A DNA stretch of 64,000 bases from Emiliania huxleyi CCMP1516 (lineage: Eukaryota > Haptophyta > Isochrysidales > Noelaerhabdaceae), in contig NW_005198965.1 in assembly GCF_000372725.1 (NCBI RefSeq), positions 528,833 through 592,832 of the forward strand, given 5' to 3'. Both the position numbers and the translations under genes were made by a program. The notes beneath the pieces are model-generated. The model saw nothing but the letters and a program-made list of their open reading frames with translations. It did not search any database and had not been told where the DNA came from. Below are positions 55,271 to 64,000 of the stretch, piece after piece. Position 1 is the first letter of the stretch. Every line of letters starts with the position of its first letter.

Positions 55271-55507
55271 GATGGTGGTGTCCTCGTGACTGGCACACAG
55301 AGCGGCGCCGGAAGAAATCGCGAGTTTCGTCCTCCTCCCATCCCTCTGTGGTCTGCTGTGTGCTTTTTCTTTACCTTATGCTAGGTAGATCTCGTGGCAT
55401 CATACGCAGAGAGCGCGATTTCTTCCTGCTCCGGCCCGCCAACGGTACACCCCTCCGCTTGCTCTCCGCCTCCAGACAGCCAGAAGCCACATAAACGCAC
55501 AATCGGT
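55271..55507. promoter_or_regulatory. Divergent promoter between RRP5 and OPRT
   Basis: 237 bp separate the two start codons, so both promoters and 5' leaders must lie here. A pyrimidine-rich stretch (about 55324-55375) leads into TTTACCTTATG. No TATA box is evident. Confidence 0.6.
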
Positions 55508-56179
55508 ATGCCCTCCGCCGAGTCGTCGTGGAAGGACGAGTTTCTCCAGTTCTGCGTCGAATGCGAGGTCCTCCGCTTTGGAGAATTCACGCTCAAGTCG
55601 GGCCGCTCGAGCCCCTACTTCTTCAACGCCGGCCTCTTCAACACCGGCGGGCGCATCGCCAAGCTCGGCCGCTTCTACGCGCGCGCGATCGCCGAGGCGG
55701 GGCTCGAGTTCGACGTGCTCTTCGGCCCGGCGTACAAGGGCATCCCGCTCGCCACGAGCGCCGCCATCGCGCTCTCCGAGCACCACTCGCTCGACGTGCC
55801 CTGCTCGTACAACCGGAAGGAGGCGAAGGACCACGGGGAGGGCGGCTGCATCGTCGGCGCGCCGCTCGCGCAGCAGCGCGTGCTGATCGTCGACGACGTC
55901 ATCACCGCCGGCACCGCCGCGCGCGAGGCCGCGGGCATCATCACCGCCAACAGCGCCTCGGTCGCCGGCCTGGTGATCGCGCTCGACCGGCAGGAGAAGG
56001 GCGCCGGCACGGAGCTGACGGCGGTGCAGCAGGTCGAGAGCTCGCTCGGCGTGCCCGTCGTGCGCGTCGCCACGCTCGCCGACCTGATCCGCTTCCTGGA
56101 GTCGAGGCAGCCCGAGCAGGCCGAGCGGCTGCGCGCGCACCAGCAGGCGCAGGGCGAGGCGGCGGCGCCGCCGCCTTGA
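55508..56179 (+). CDS. pyrE: Orotate phosphoribosyltransferase, single domain
   Basis: Single exon, 223 residues from ATG 55508; the frame is open upstream but has no earlier ATG. It makes orotidine 5'-phosphate from orotate and PRPP, the fifth step of UMP synthesis. Signature parts are [18 protein letters not shown] (orotate and active-site side), [10 protein letters not shown], the flexible loop [13 protein letters not shown] with its catalytic Lys, and the PRPP motif [13 protein letters not shown]. Length and order fit bacterial PyrE and yeast URA5. Plants, animals and many protists instead have OPRT fused to OMP decarboxylase, and no decarboxylase follows here. The C-terminus is a short Ala/Gln/Pro tail. 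It is probably cytosolic; no targeting peptide is seen. Confidence 0.95.
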   Translation: MPSAESSWKDEFLQFCVECEVLRFGEFTLKSGRSSPYFFNAGLFNTGGRIAKLGRFYARAIAEAGLEFDVLFGPAYKGIPLATSAAIALSEHHSLDVPCSYNRKEAKDHGEGGCIVGAPLAQQRVLIVDDVITAGTAAREAAGIITANSASVAGLVIALDRQEKGAGTELTAVQQVESSLGVPVVRVATLADLIRFLESRQPEQAERLRAHQQAQGEAAAPPP

Positions 56180-56403
56180 CGCCGCCGCCTTGACGCCGCC
56201 GCGGACGTGCACGGCGGCCGGCGGCCGCCTGAGGGACGACTCCGGCCTCCGAGCGAGGCTCGCCCTGCTGTTGAGGTTGCGCTGCTCGAACGCTCCGCCA
56301 TGCGATAGTACCGGCTCCGCCGAGCGTACCAGGGACACAGTTTGGCTCCACCCACAGAGAATTTTCTTCACGGGGCGCGCCGCGCCGCGCGCCTCGACTA
56401 CCC

Positions 56404-57569
56404 ATGGATCCCAGCAAGATCGACCTCGCCGCCGCTGCGCGGGCGGCAGTAGCTCGGCTCAAGGAGCGGGACGGTGGCACCGGCGACAGCTCGGCTTACA
56501 CTGCCGCCGCCGCGCGACTGGCCGCACTGCAGGAAGCCGCGCCATCTCAGAGACCTGCGGCACTCATTGCGCGTCTCGACCTGTCCACCCTTTGCTGTCG
56601 TAGGCGGCGAATCCCGCGGCGCTGCACGCCTCCTGCTCCGCTGCTCCTCCGCCGGCGCCCGGAGTGGGTCTGCCGCACGCCCCGCCTTACCCAGCCCAGC
56701 CGGCCCCGGTTCAGCTTCAGCAGTACGGTGCGCTACAGCAGATGCAGGACGTCTACCTTCAGACGGCGGGCGCGAGCCACCTGCAGACGGCGGGCGGGAG
56801 CCACCTGCCCGCCGCTGGCCCGCCGCTGAGCATGCCTCTGCCCGGCTTTGCGGCGGCGGCGTACCCCGGCCTGCAGCCCGTGCCCGAAAAGCAGCGCCCG
56901 ACGGTGCCGAACGTCCGGTTCGCGCGGAGCCTGATCGGCGCGGCGCTCGGCGACGACAACCGGAAGAAGCGCGCGCGAGAGGCGTCCGAGGAGGAGGCCT
57001 CCGCCAACGCGGCGGCGCTGCGCGACAAGGCCAAGGCGAAGGCCGTCGCCGCTGCCGCCGCCATCACGACGCCCATCAGCGCGGAGGAGATCGCCGCCGC
57101 GCAGCAGCGGCTCCGCGCGCAGGCGCTCTCGCGCACCATCGAGGCGCGCATCCCTCCCGAGCACCGCGTGCCTGCAAGCGAGCCTGCAGCGGCGGCGGCG
57201 GCGGGTGGTGGTGGGAGGGGCGCAGGCCCGGCGGCCTCCCGCTGGGCGCGCAAGGGGATGCGGGTCAAGGTGCTGGGCGGCGCTGCGGAGGGGGGGGGCG
57301 GCACCGCGGTGGTGGTTGCGGCGCGCGACCCCGAGTCGCTGCAGCTCAAGCTCGACTCGAGCAAGCAAGTCATCTCGGCGCGCGAGGCGGACCTGCTGCC
57401 CACCGAGCCAGAGGCGGGCTGCTTGATCATGGTGGTGGAGGGCGCGCAGGCGGGCCAGGTCGGCGTGGTGGAGAGCGTCTCGCTGGCCGAGCGCACCGCA
57501 AACGTGCGCCTGCCGGAGGGGAGCCTCAACTGCTCGCTGCTCGACATCACGCAGTGGGCCCGCGGCTGA
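56404..57569 (+). CDS. KOW-domain protein resembling splicing factor GPKOW/Spp2
   Basis: Predicted 365 residues in two exons, 56404-56535 and 56604-57569, over a 68-nt GC-AG intron (GCCGCG to GTCGTAG, phase 0). The N-terminus (MDPSKIDLAAAARAAVARL) is helical. The middle is Ala/Pro/Gln-rich and contains a basic nuclear-type run (DDNRKKRAREASEEE). The C-terminal 110 residues pair a segment starting WARKGMRVKVLGG with GCLIMVVEGAQAGQVGVVES, the arrangement at the end of GPKOW, MOS2 and Spp2, which bind the spliceosomal helicase PRP2/DHX16. The G-patch those proteins carry is not visible, so the assignment is to KOW architecture only. It lies 224 bp downstream of the OPRT gene on the same strand. 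Confidence 0.7.
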
Positions 57570-57735
57570 GCGGAGAGTTGTGTCGCGACGCTTCGAGTCT
57601 GTGAATGACCGCGCGGAGTAGGCGGAGAGCGAGCCCCCAACCGCACGCACGCGCCCTTCCACCATAGTTTGGCGTCTGCAGAGTCTCCAGAGACGCCTAT
57701 TTTGTTACCGCGAGCATCTTTGCCGGGAGAGCACC

Positions 57736-57763
57736 ACAAATAAATAAATAAATAAAACGGACA
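57736..57763. repeat. (AAAT)n run followed by ACGGACA
   Basis: CAAATAAATAAATAAATAAA followed by ACGGACA; companion of 45257-45282. Confidence 0.5.
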
Positions 57764-57780
57764 CCTCTCTACCGTGTGAG

Positions 57781-58936
57781 ATGGGTAAAAAGGAACAGGC
57801 CCCCGCCCTTGCGATCACGGGAGAGCACCACAGAGATACTTTAGCACTTGAATTCTCTAGTTTGCTGCGCGAGCTACACCACCGTCCACCCCTACCGTAC
57901 TGTATACCAGCCTACCAGTGCCGTACCAGTACCACTTGGGCGTTGGGGAGCGACCCGTCCAAGCTCACTTGTTCGCTGTTGGAGTCTCCAATGGAGTGCG
58001 AGGTTGGCAACCGCTCACCTCTGGGCCGGCGCGGGGGCCCCAGAGGGTGTCCATGCGGGGGGGAGATGGGGTCCCATGGCCCGCCGCAGGCGCCGATTTT
58101 TTCGGATTGTTTTTCTTTTTTGTCGTTTTTTACTTGTTTTCATGGGAATTCGGCGTACTTGCGGCCATGCTATCACGCCTTGCGACAGCCTGTCGGCGCA
58201 GCTGACCGTGCCATGATGCACAATTGATCACCTGCATAGCTCGCGGCCTTAGTATCAAGCATTCAGTGACGACCTGATCGTACGGCCAGTAGGAAGGTGT
58301 CCTTCCATCGTGTGCACGCTTCTGACGCAATGCGCGTCACCTCGGATTGGCTGCTGGCACTCTCGAGGCTATGCCTACACAGCCTCGCGCGCATGGGCAG
58401 TCAAGAGGGACCACGCACCTTCTCAGGACAGCGCCGGTGCCTCTCTCTTGGACCGGCAAACTTGGTGGTATCGTGTCACCAATGTGGGACCAGTGCGGCA
58501 TCGCGCCATCGACAGCTCTGAACTGCGCCTCACCACTGACCGGGAAGGCCGCCAAGTGGGCCAGCACAGGTCGCACATTGTGGCAGCAGTCAGCAGTGCA
58601 TGGCTGATAGCTAGAGCAGCAGCGTCAGGGTCGCAGGGTCGGATCGTGTCAAGCCTCTCGCCCGGCCGGCCGCGTGCAGACGTCGGCCTGTCTGCTGTCT
58701 GGAGTGATCTGTCGGCGGTCAGTACGACCGATCAGGTCGGAGTTTTCTGATGGTTGGAGGGTCTATCTGTATGTACTCCTCGAGATCTTTCCAAATCTGC
58801 CCTCTACTTAACCGTACTTAATCGATAAGTCGGTGCTAGCTGAGACTAGCGGAGCCGGAGCCCCGTTGGCCCCGTTTCCGCACTGCGGCGCGGCGCACGG
58901 TGCCTCCGGGGGGCCCCGCGCCGGCCCAGAGCCGCT
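57781..58936. other. No supported gene
   Basis: A 146-codon plus-strand frame at 58310-58750 has no recognisable features. The rest is ordinary intergenic sequence, with a T-rich patch near 58100-58140. Confidence 0.4.
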
Positions 58937-59065
58937 CACATCCCTGAGGGCCGGGGAGCTAAGAAGGCGCACCCCGAGAGCTGGCCCCGGAACCCGCGCA
59001 ACCCGTCCCCGCGAGCCGCGACGCCGCCCGAGCATCCGGCCGCGGGCTAGAGAGCCCTAGCCCTG
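58937..59065 (+). repeat. Dispersed repeat family A, copy 3
   Basis: Shares GGGCCGGGGAGCTAAGAA, GCGCACCC and CTAGAGAGCCCTAGCCC with copy 2 at 14206-14326, in opposite orientation. Confidence 0.65.
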
Positions 59066-59213
59066 TGGGGTGCGCGGTCGCAGGGCCATAAGCGTCTCCG
59101 TGTCTCCGAGGGTTGGTTCCGGAGAGAGATTTTTAGCAATACCCCAAACAACTCTAACACTCACACGTCATTTGGGGCCTGGAGCCCTGTTCACGCGCGC
59201 GCGAGACACGTGC

Positions 59214-59281
59214 AGACAGGGTTGTCAGGTGAGAGCGAATGGCGCGGTTCACGCCTCGCACAACAGAGAGAGAGATGCGCT
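59214..59281 (-). repeat. Dispersed repeat family E, copy 2
   Basis: Inverted 68-bp copy of 14982-15049 with about one difference. Confidence 0.8.
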
Positions 59282-59564
59282 CTGCATGGTGGGACATAAA
59301 AGAGAGCGAGTACTTGGGCGAGTAGGCCGTGCGGTCGACGCTGCCGCGCGCGACTTTGCGCGCGAGGCGGCGCAGCTTGAGAGCGGCGGTGGGCGAGAAG
59401 CCGCCGCCGAACGTCTCGTGGAGCAGCAGGTTGAAGTTGTTGCGCTTGACAAAGATCGCGTCGTGGTAGAAACCGCGATGCGCCTTGATTGACGTAGCGG
59501 TGGCCGGTCTTGTGGGAGAAGGGTTGGCCGGGCTGCCCGCGCGCCTTGCAGCCCATGTTTAGGC

Positions 59565-59890
59565 GGCGGGCCTTCTCTTCGGTGTTGCCGAAGGCGTAGG
59601 AGTGGCCAACGGAGGCGGGCGTGCCGCCTTGAGGAGGGGCGTCCAGAGCTTGATTTCATTCACTTCATCGCACCCCCCTGGTCCCGCATGGGGTTCTGCG
59701 AGGTCAGTCTTGTACCCCTCGTTGTACTGCCGGGTGAGCTCTGGTTTCTCCTTGTCACCGTGCACGACCGGCGCGTTGGCCGGGGCGCGCATCGCGTCCG
59801 CCCAGGCGGCGAGGACGCCGTCGTGGGGCCGCCGGTGGTGGGCCGTGTACCGGGTTTCCCTTAACTGCAGAACGCCCCCTCTACTCGGAG
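59565..59890 (-). mobile_element. Nuclease-like mobile-element fragment
   Basis: Minus-strand protein-like sequence: RRPHDGVLAAWADAM, VVHGDKEKPELTRQYNEGYK, TDLAEPHAGPGGCDEVNEIK, LWTPLL. The spacing of TD(L) and (N)EIK followed by a hydrophobic strand resembles a PD-(D/E)XK nuclease core. It is related to the 23340-23930 fragment. It is incomplete and its element class is uncertain. Confidence 0.5.
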
Positions 59891-60269
59891 CTCTAGGTCT
59901 CCGAGAGTTAGTCTGCGCTTTGGGTTTCGAAATGTGAGATTTCGTAAACCGAACGAGAATCTTTAAAAACAAACAAGAATCTTTTGTGTTGAGCCTGTGT
60001 AAACAAACAAATAAGGAAAATCTCCTGGAGAGATGGGTGACGCACAAACCCGAGGGACAGCGCGTGTGAGAGCGATTTGCTGGATTAATTTTTCTAAAAA
60101 GAAACAGACAACCCAAACGAGGGATAGGGGAGGAGGACAGGAAGAAAGAAAGAAAACAGACAACCCAAGGGAGGGATGCATTGAAAAATTCTTTTCTGCG
60201 CTGTGCTCCTCGTACAAAAACCACGCGGGGGGCGCCGGCCGGCGCGTTAGCCTTTCTCGAACTTTCCTC
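59891..60269. other. A/G-rich upstream region, no gene
   Basis: Sequence is poorer in GC, with AAACAAACAAATAAGG and two ACAGACAACCCAA(A/G) copies (60107, 60156). It is a likely leader or promoter for the small membrane protein. Confidence 0.45.
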
Positions 60270-60422
60270 ATGAACGACACCTTTGTCTGGGCCCTTGGCG
60301 GTCTATGCGTTGCCACGCTCTTCGTACTCATGGGCGTCGGCCTCGACCTTCACTACCGCCTGCTTCCGAGCCGTGCCAAGGCGCGCGCGGCTGGCAAGAC
60401 ACGGATCGACAAGCTCTGCTAA
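60270..60422 (+). CDS. Small single-span membrane protein
   Basis: 50 residues: a short lumenal-type start MNDTFVWALGG, one membrane helix (LCVATLFVLMGVGLDL), then a basic tail (YRLLPSRAKARAAGKTRIDK). Size and topology fit small accessory subunits of membrane complexes, but no family is recognised. The clean ATG-to-TAA frame, G/C third-position bias and A-rich 5' region favour a real gene. It could also be a first exon of something longer. Confidence 0.5.
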   Translation: MNDTFVWALGGLCVATLFVLMGVGLDLHYRLLPSRAKARAAGKTRIDKLC

Positions 60423-60724
60423 GCAGTGTGACGTCTGAAGTGCTCTTGTGCGCGTGAACGACACTGGCTCGAGTTCTGGCAGCGAACGGCGTCGGAGGAG
60501 GCGAGCAGAATCCGCTGTGTGTCGTCGGCTCAAATCCAACCACCCTCCACAGTCCACCCCGGTACGTTCAACGCCGGACATCGCGACACCAATGGAAAGG
60601 AGTTGGTCCTTGGCTCGTGCTGAGCGCTCCCAGGCGAGCGGGTGCTGCTGAAGTGGCAAGCGCATAGAGCTGTCGACGACCAAGACGAACAAGACGGGAC
60701 CAAGACCTACGACTCTAACGACTC

Positions 60725-61447
60725 GTGGCACGCGGCACGGCGCAGCTCAAGTTGCGCAAATGGAGGGCTGCACCATTCCCTCGCTCGAGCCGCGCGCGCC
60801 TCGACTGGGCGGTCCACTACCTCTCCTTGCCGTGGAAGCTGCTCTTCGCGTGCATCCCGCCCACGCTCTTCTTCGGCGGAAAGGCCACCTTCGTCGTCGC
60901 GCTCGTCTGCATCGGCGCCGTCACCGCGATCATCGGCGACGTCGCCGCCCTTTTCGGCTGCGTGCTCGGCATGCCCGACGCGATCACCGCGATCACTGTC
61001 GCGCTGGGCACCTCGCTCCCCGATGTCCGACCCCACCGCCGACGCCGCCGTCGGCAACGTGACTGGCTCGAACGCGGTGAACGTCTTCCTCGGCCTCGGG
61101 CTGCCGTGGATGATCGGCGCGCTCTACTGGAGCCGAAAGGGCGCGACGCCCGAGTGGGCGGCGCGCTACCCCGACCAAGCCGCGCTCTACCCGCAGGGCG
61201 GCTTCGTCGTCCCCGCCGGCGACCTCGGCTACTCGGTGACCGTCTTCTGCGTCTGCGCCGTCCTCTGCCTCGGCATGCTCACGCTGCGCCGCTCGGTCCT
61301 CGGCGGCGAGCTCGGCGGGCCGAGCTGGGCGGCGGCGCGCGACCGGAGCCAGGGCGGCGGCGTCGCGCAGGCGCTGCTCCAGAAGCGGGTGGTGGCCGTC
61401 TTCTTCCTCCTTTTGTGGGCGGTGTACATTGTCGGCGTGACGTGTGA
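60725..61447 (+). pseudogene. Na+/Ca2+ exchanger-like gene, C-terminal half, damaged
   Basis: Two overlapping frames cover the C-terminal membrane half of an NCX-type cation exchanger. The first holds LPWKLLFACIPPTLFFGGKA and AIIGDVAALFGCVLGMPDAI and ends at TVALGTSLPD. The second begins MSDPTADAAVGNVTGSNAVN and continues to a natural C-terminus. In the family these are one continuous alpha-2 ion-binding repeat. Here about eight codons and the frame are lost between SLPD and MSDP (near 61022), and the usual Phe in ITFVALGTS is absent. No intron fits. The alpha-1 half is not found upstream. It could be a pseudogene, a truncated paralogue or a local assembly error. Confidence 0.7.
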
Positions 61448-61449
61448 AT

Positions 61450-61805
61450 GATTTTACTTTTAAGGGATTGTGTGGACCTGGCCTCTTAGTGCCCGTGTTT
61501 CCCAGCTTCGCACAAAAGTCGTCGTCGACGAGCGCGGCATCTGCGAACAAAACGGCTGGGTGCAAAAAAGTCATCCAGAAGCGCCGCCCCTTTCCACCCT
61601 GGCACGTGGCACCGGCAACTGCCACGCGGTGGCTGCCGCACAGCAGGTTGGTGTAGCGACATGGGCAGTGGTAGCCGCAAAACGTGGCATTGGTTGCCTC
61701 CCCTTGAAAAGTGAGCTTCAGCTCCCCAACATACCCCAGGGCGCGGTGACCGTTGCGCTGCCGCGAGTTGACGCACGAGAAGTCGTGTGCCTCGAGCAGA
61801 TTCAA
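61450..61805 (-). CDS. Open frame of unknown product
   Basis: About 118 codons starting MNLLEAHDFSCVNSRQRNG, with FCGYHCPCRYTNLLCG and FADAALVDDDFCAKLGNTG, read like a Cys-containing protein exon. The frame continues antisense into the exchanger-like gene, so the true end or splice site is unknown. No family recognised. Confidence 0.35.
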
Positions 61806-62325
61806 GAGGCCTACTCAGATCTGAGTTGCTACCTGTCGGGCCACGCCATTGCTGGGAGGCGTTGCAAGCGCGCGCAAAAAATATTCAATGGATGCGTCAG
61901 TGGGAGTGCGCCTCGCCCCCACTTGCCCTGACTGCACAGGGTTGCGTGCCCCGAAGACGGCGACACATAGCGGGGGACACTGCGCAAGGAGAGGGTGCGA
62001 AGCCAAGATTGGGGTTCTAGGTGGTGGGACCATGAGGGGGGGAGGCTTCAGAATGGACCCTCCCCGAGCTCGATTTTGACCCATAACTAGACAGAACGGC
62101 CCCAAATCGGCCCGGAACCGACCCGTGGGCCCGTCTGCCGCACCCAGCTCCGCCGGGAGGGGCGCGCGCCGTTCCCCGCGGCTCGGGCGGGCCACGCAGA
62201 CGCGGCGGGAGAGCTTCCCGTGCCCTGTGAGTGCCGCCACACCGCCTCAAATAGGTCCCAAAGTAGGGTTTGCCTCAAGTGTCATGCCCCTTATCTAGAT
62301 AAGACGCTTATATGTTATAAGGTAA
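61806..62325. other. No supported gene
   Basis: Overlapping short frames without recognisable protein. Confidence 0.4.
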
Positions 62326-62373
62326 TTTCTCGCAGCTGCGAGACAAGTTTTCTCGGAGCGACAGCCTCAAAGA
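62326..62373 (-). repeat. Dispersed repeat family B, copy 2
   Basis: Inverted copy of 29897-29945 with the same 16-bp palindrome TCTCGCAGCTGCGAGA at 62328-62343. Confidence 0.75.
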
Positions 62374-62541
62374 CAAAAGGGTGGATGGGTGGGGGACGAT
62401 TGCGGGCGAGCGCCAGCGCGCCCCAGGAACGGTGGGGTGCCCTCGACCGCGCGTCCGAGTCACTTGGGCGGACGAGCGAGCGGCACATGGCCCGACAAAG
62501 AGAAATCGGAGTCTGGCGACGAGATCGATAAAAGAAGTGCA

Positions 62542-63221
62542 GGGGCCACCGCGGCTTCCACAACTCGCGCTACATCGAGCGCACCACGGCGCCTGCCCCA
62601 CCGACCGAGGACGAGGAGCGGGGAGGCCCCAACAGCAGCGACTACGACTCCGACTACGACGACCCTCCGCGGACGCGTGTGTCGTATGGCTGGGGAGCCC
62701 CGTTCTCCTGGCTGTGGACGTGGGGCGACGGCCGAGGGAACTGGAACGGGCCGCCGCACGGCTTCATGAACGGCGGCTGGGCCACGCACCCCTGCGCTCC
62801 GGAGCTGGTGGTGCGCGGCAACCGGGAGAGGGGCGCCGAGCCAGTCCTACCCATGAACCGGCCAGACTGGCTCGAACCCGGACCCGCACCAGACTGGGGC
62901 CAGGCGCCGTACGCTCTCGCAAGTCGACTCACAGCCGACGCTCTCAGTGCGCACGACGCCGCCCTCGCCGCCGGGCACGAGCCGCCGTCACCCACGGGCT
63001 CGGACTTCCAGCTGCCAGGGACGCGCCGGTGGTACCCTGCCTCCAACAGCTCAGATCAGTCGCGTATCTCCCGGCCCAGGACGCCGCCCGATGATGGGGT
63101 CCCCCTCGAACCCGGAATGGTCCGAAGCGTCTACGTCTTCGGCAGTGCCGCCGGTCATCGGACGGACTTCAGCCCGCCCTCGACGACCGACTACGCCGAT
63201 CCAACAGGGATGGCAACGTAA
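62542..63221 (+). CDS. 3' exon of an unrecognised protein
   Basis: An open frame enters after a likely acceptor (AGTGCAG at about 62541) and runs to TAA at 63221, about 226 codons. It has GHRGFHNSRYIERTTAPAPP, an acidic Tyr/Asp patch (SSDYDSDYDDPP), a Trp/Gly-rich stretch (GWGAPFSWLWTWGDGRGNWN) and a Pro/Ser-rich end. No domain is recognised. If the acceptor is not used, the first ATG-like start would be later. The upstream exon was not identified. Confidence 0.5.
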
Positions 63222-63300
63222 TCGCATCAGAGAGCGACAAGTTCACTCAATCAACTTGGTGCGATCACGTGGCCGCCGGTTCGAACTCAACGGTTCGCCT

Positions 63301-63955
63301 GGGGTGAGCCACCTGTCCATGCTCGCCTGGGTGACGGCGTTAAAATACCATCGTGAGCTACCTGTCCATGCTCGCCTGGGTGACGGCGTTAAAATACCAT
63401 CGTGAGCTACCTGTCCATGCTCGCCTGGGTGACGGCGTTAAAATACCATCATGAACTACATGCCCATGCTCGCCTGGGTGACGGCGTTAAAATACCACGC
63501 AGGGCCCGGGAACGCAATACCATTGCCTCCTTTGGTTGCTCTCGTTGCGGACTGGGTGACGTCCTTAAAATACCTTCCATTCGTCTGGGTGACTGACGTT
63601 AAAATACCTTCCATGCGTCTGGGTGACTGACGTTAAAATACCTTCCATTCGTCTGGGTGACTGACGTTAAAATACCTTCCATTCGTCTGGGTGACTGACG
63701 TTAAAATACCTTCCATTCGTCTGGGTGACTGACGTTAAAATACCTTCCATTCGTCTGGGTGACTGACGTTAAAATACCTTCCATTCGTCTGGGTGACTGA
63801 CGTTAAAATACCTTCCATTCGTCTGGGTGACTGACGTTAAAATACCTTCCATCGGACTGGGTGACTGTCCTTAAAATACCTTCCATCGGACTGGGTGACT
63901 GTCCTTAAAATACCTTCCATCGGACTGGGTGACTGTCCTTAAAATACCTTCCATG
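63301..63955 (+). repeat. Satellite with 49-bp and 34-bp periods
   Basis: Four units of about 49 bp (from 63311; CATGCTCGCCTGGGTGACGG then CGTTAAAATACC) are followed, after a 70-bp transitional segment, by eleven 34-bp units (63574-63947). The first eight have CGTCTGGGTGACTGACGTTA and the last three the variant CGGACTGGGTGACTGTCCTT. All share the core TGGGTGAC...TTAAAATACC. It stops just before the window end. Confidence 0.95.
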
Positions 63956-64000
63956 ACCACCCGCCCACCCGGTCAACATCACGTGGGAGAACGCCGATAC

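Noticed and set aside
63301-63955. CRISPR-like look of the regular 34-bp units
   Set aside because: Units are contiguous, without unique spacers, and the genome is eukaryotic.

Overview
This is nuclear DNA from a GC-rich, intron-bearing eukaryote. A haptophyte-type microalga (Emiliania/Gephyrocapsa or Chrysochromulina/Prymnesium grade) is the best guess. Supporting signs are very GC-rich genes, short introns that often begin with GC instead of GT, an ankyrin protein whose C-terminal tail looks like one I recall from haptophyte genomes, a Pro-rich (SPPPP) extracellular membrane protein, a sulfotransferase with a Cys-rich tail, and dense microsatellites. The species call is inference. Two 100-N runs (25488-25587, 43432-43531) show a scaffolded assembly.

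Layout. 1-421 is an almost cytosine-free tract. 0.4-4.8 kb holds a membrane-protein fragment, repeats and a CCG-rich block. 4.8-9.1 kb carries two minus-strand genes: a protein with two zinc-deaminase-like domains and an Ala-rich coiled-coil protein. 9.0-12.1 kb is a five-unit tandem array. 12.2-13.6 kb is an unrecognised two-exon gene. 14-24 kb is gene-poor, full of dispersed repeats, minisatellites and decayed coding pieces. 24.5-26.9 kb is a Zn(II)2Cys6 transcription factor with a polyglutamine end. 27.6-29.4 kb is a sulfotransferase-like gene, 31.5-33.0 kb a zinc-finger protein, 33.8-37.9 kb a 1361-residue single-pass membrane protein and 38.5-43.2 kb a MER3/HFM1 meiotic helicase. 44.2-46.8 kb has an ankyrin protein and a membrane-anchored coiled-coil protein. 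48.4-57.6 kb is the most housekeeping-like stretch: RRP5 and a free-standing orotate phosphoribosyltransferase share a 237-bp divergent promoter, followed by a KOW-domain protein resembling the splicing factor GPKOW/Spp2. 57.8-64 kb returns to repeats, with a mobile-element-like fragment, a damaged Na+/Ca2+ exchanger-like gene, a 3' exon of an unrecognised protein and a terminal 34/49-bp satellite.

Genes are not arranged as operons. The one apparent functional pairing is RRP5 (ribosome assembly) head-to-head with OPRT (UMP synthesis), both needed for growth. Exon joins were worked out by hand from reading frame and splice-site context. They keep frame in the spliced genes but have no transcript support here.
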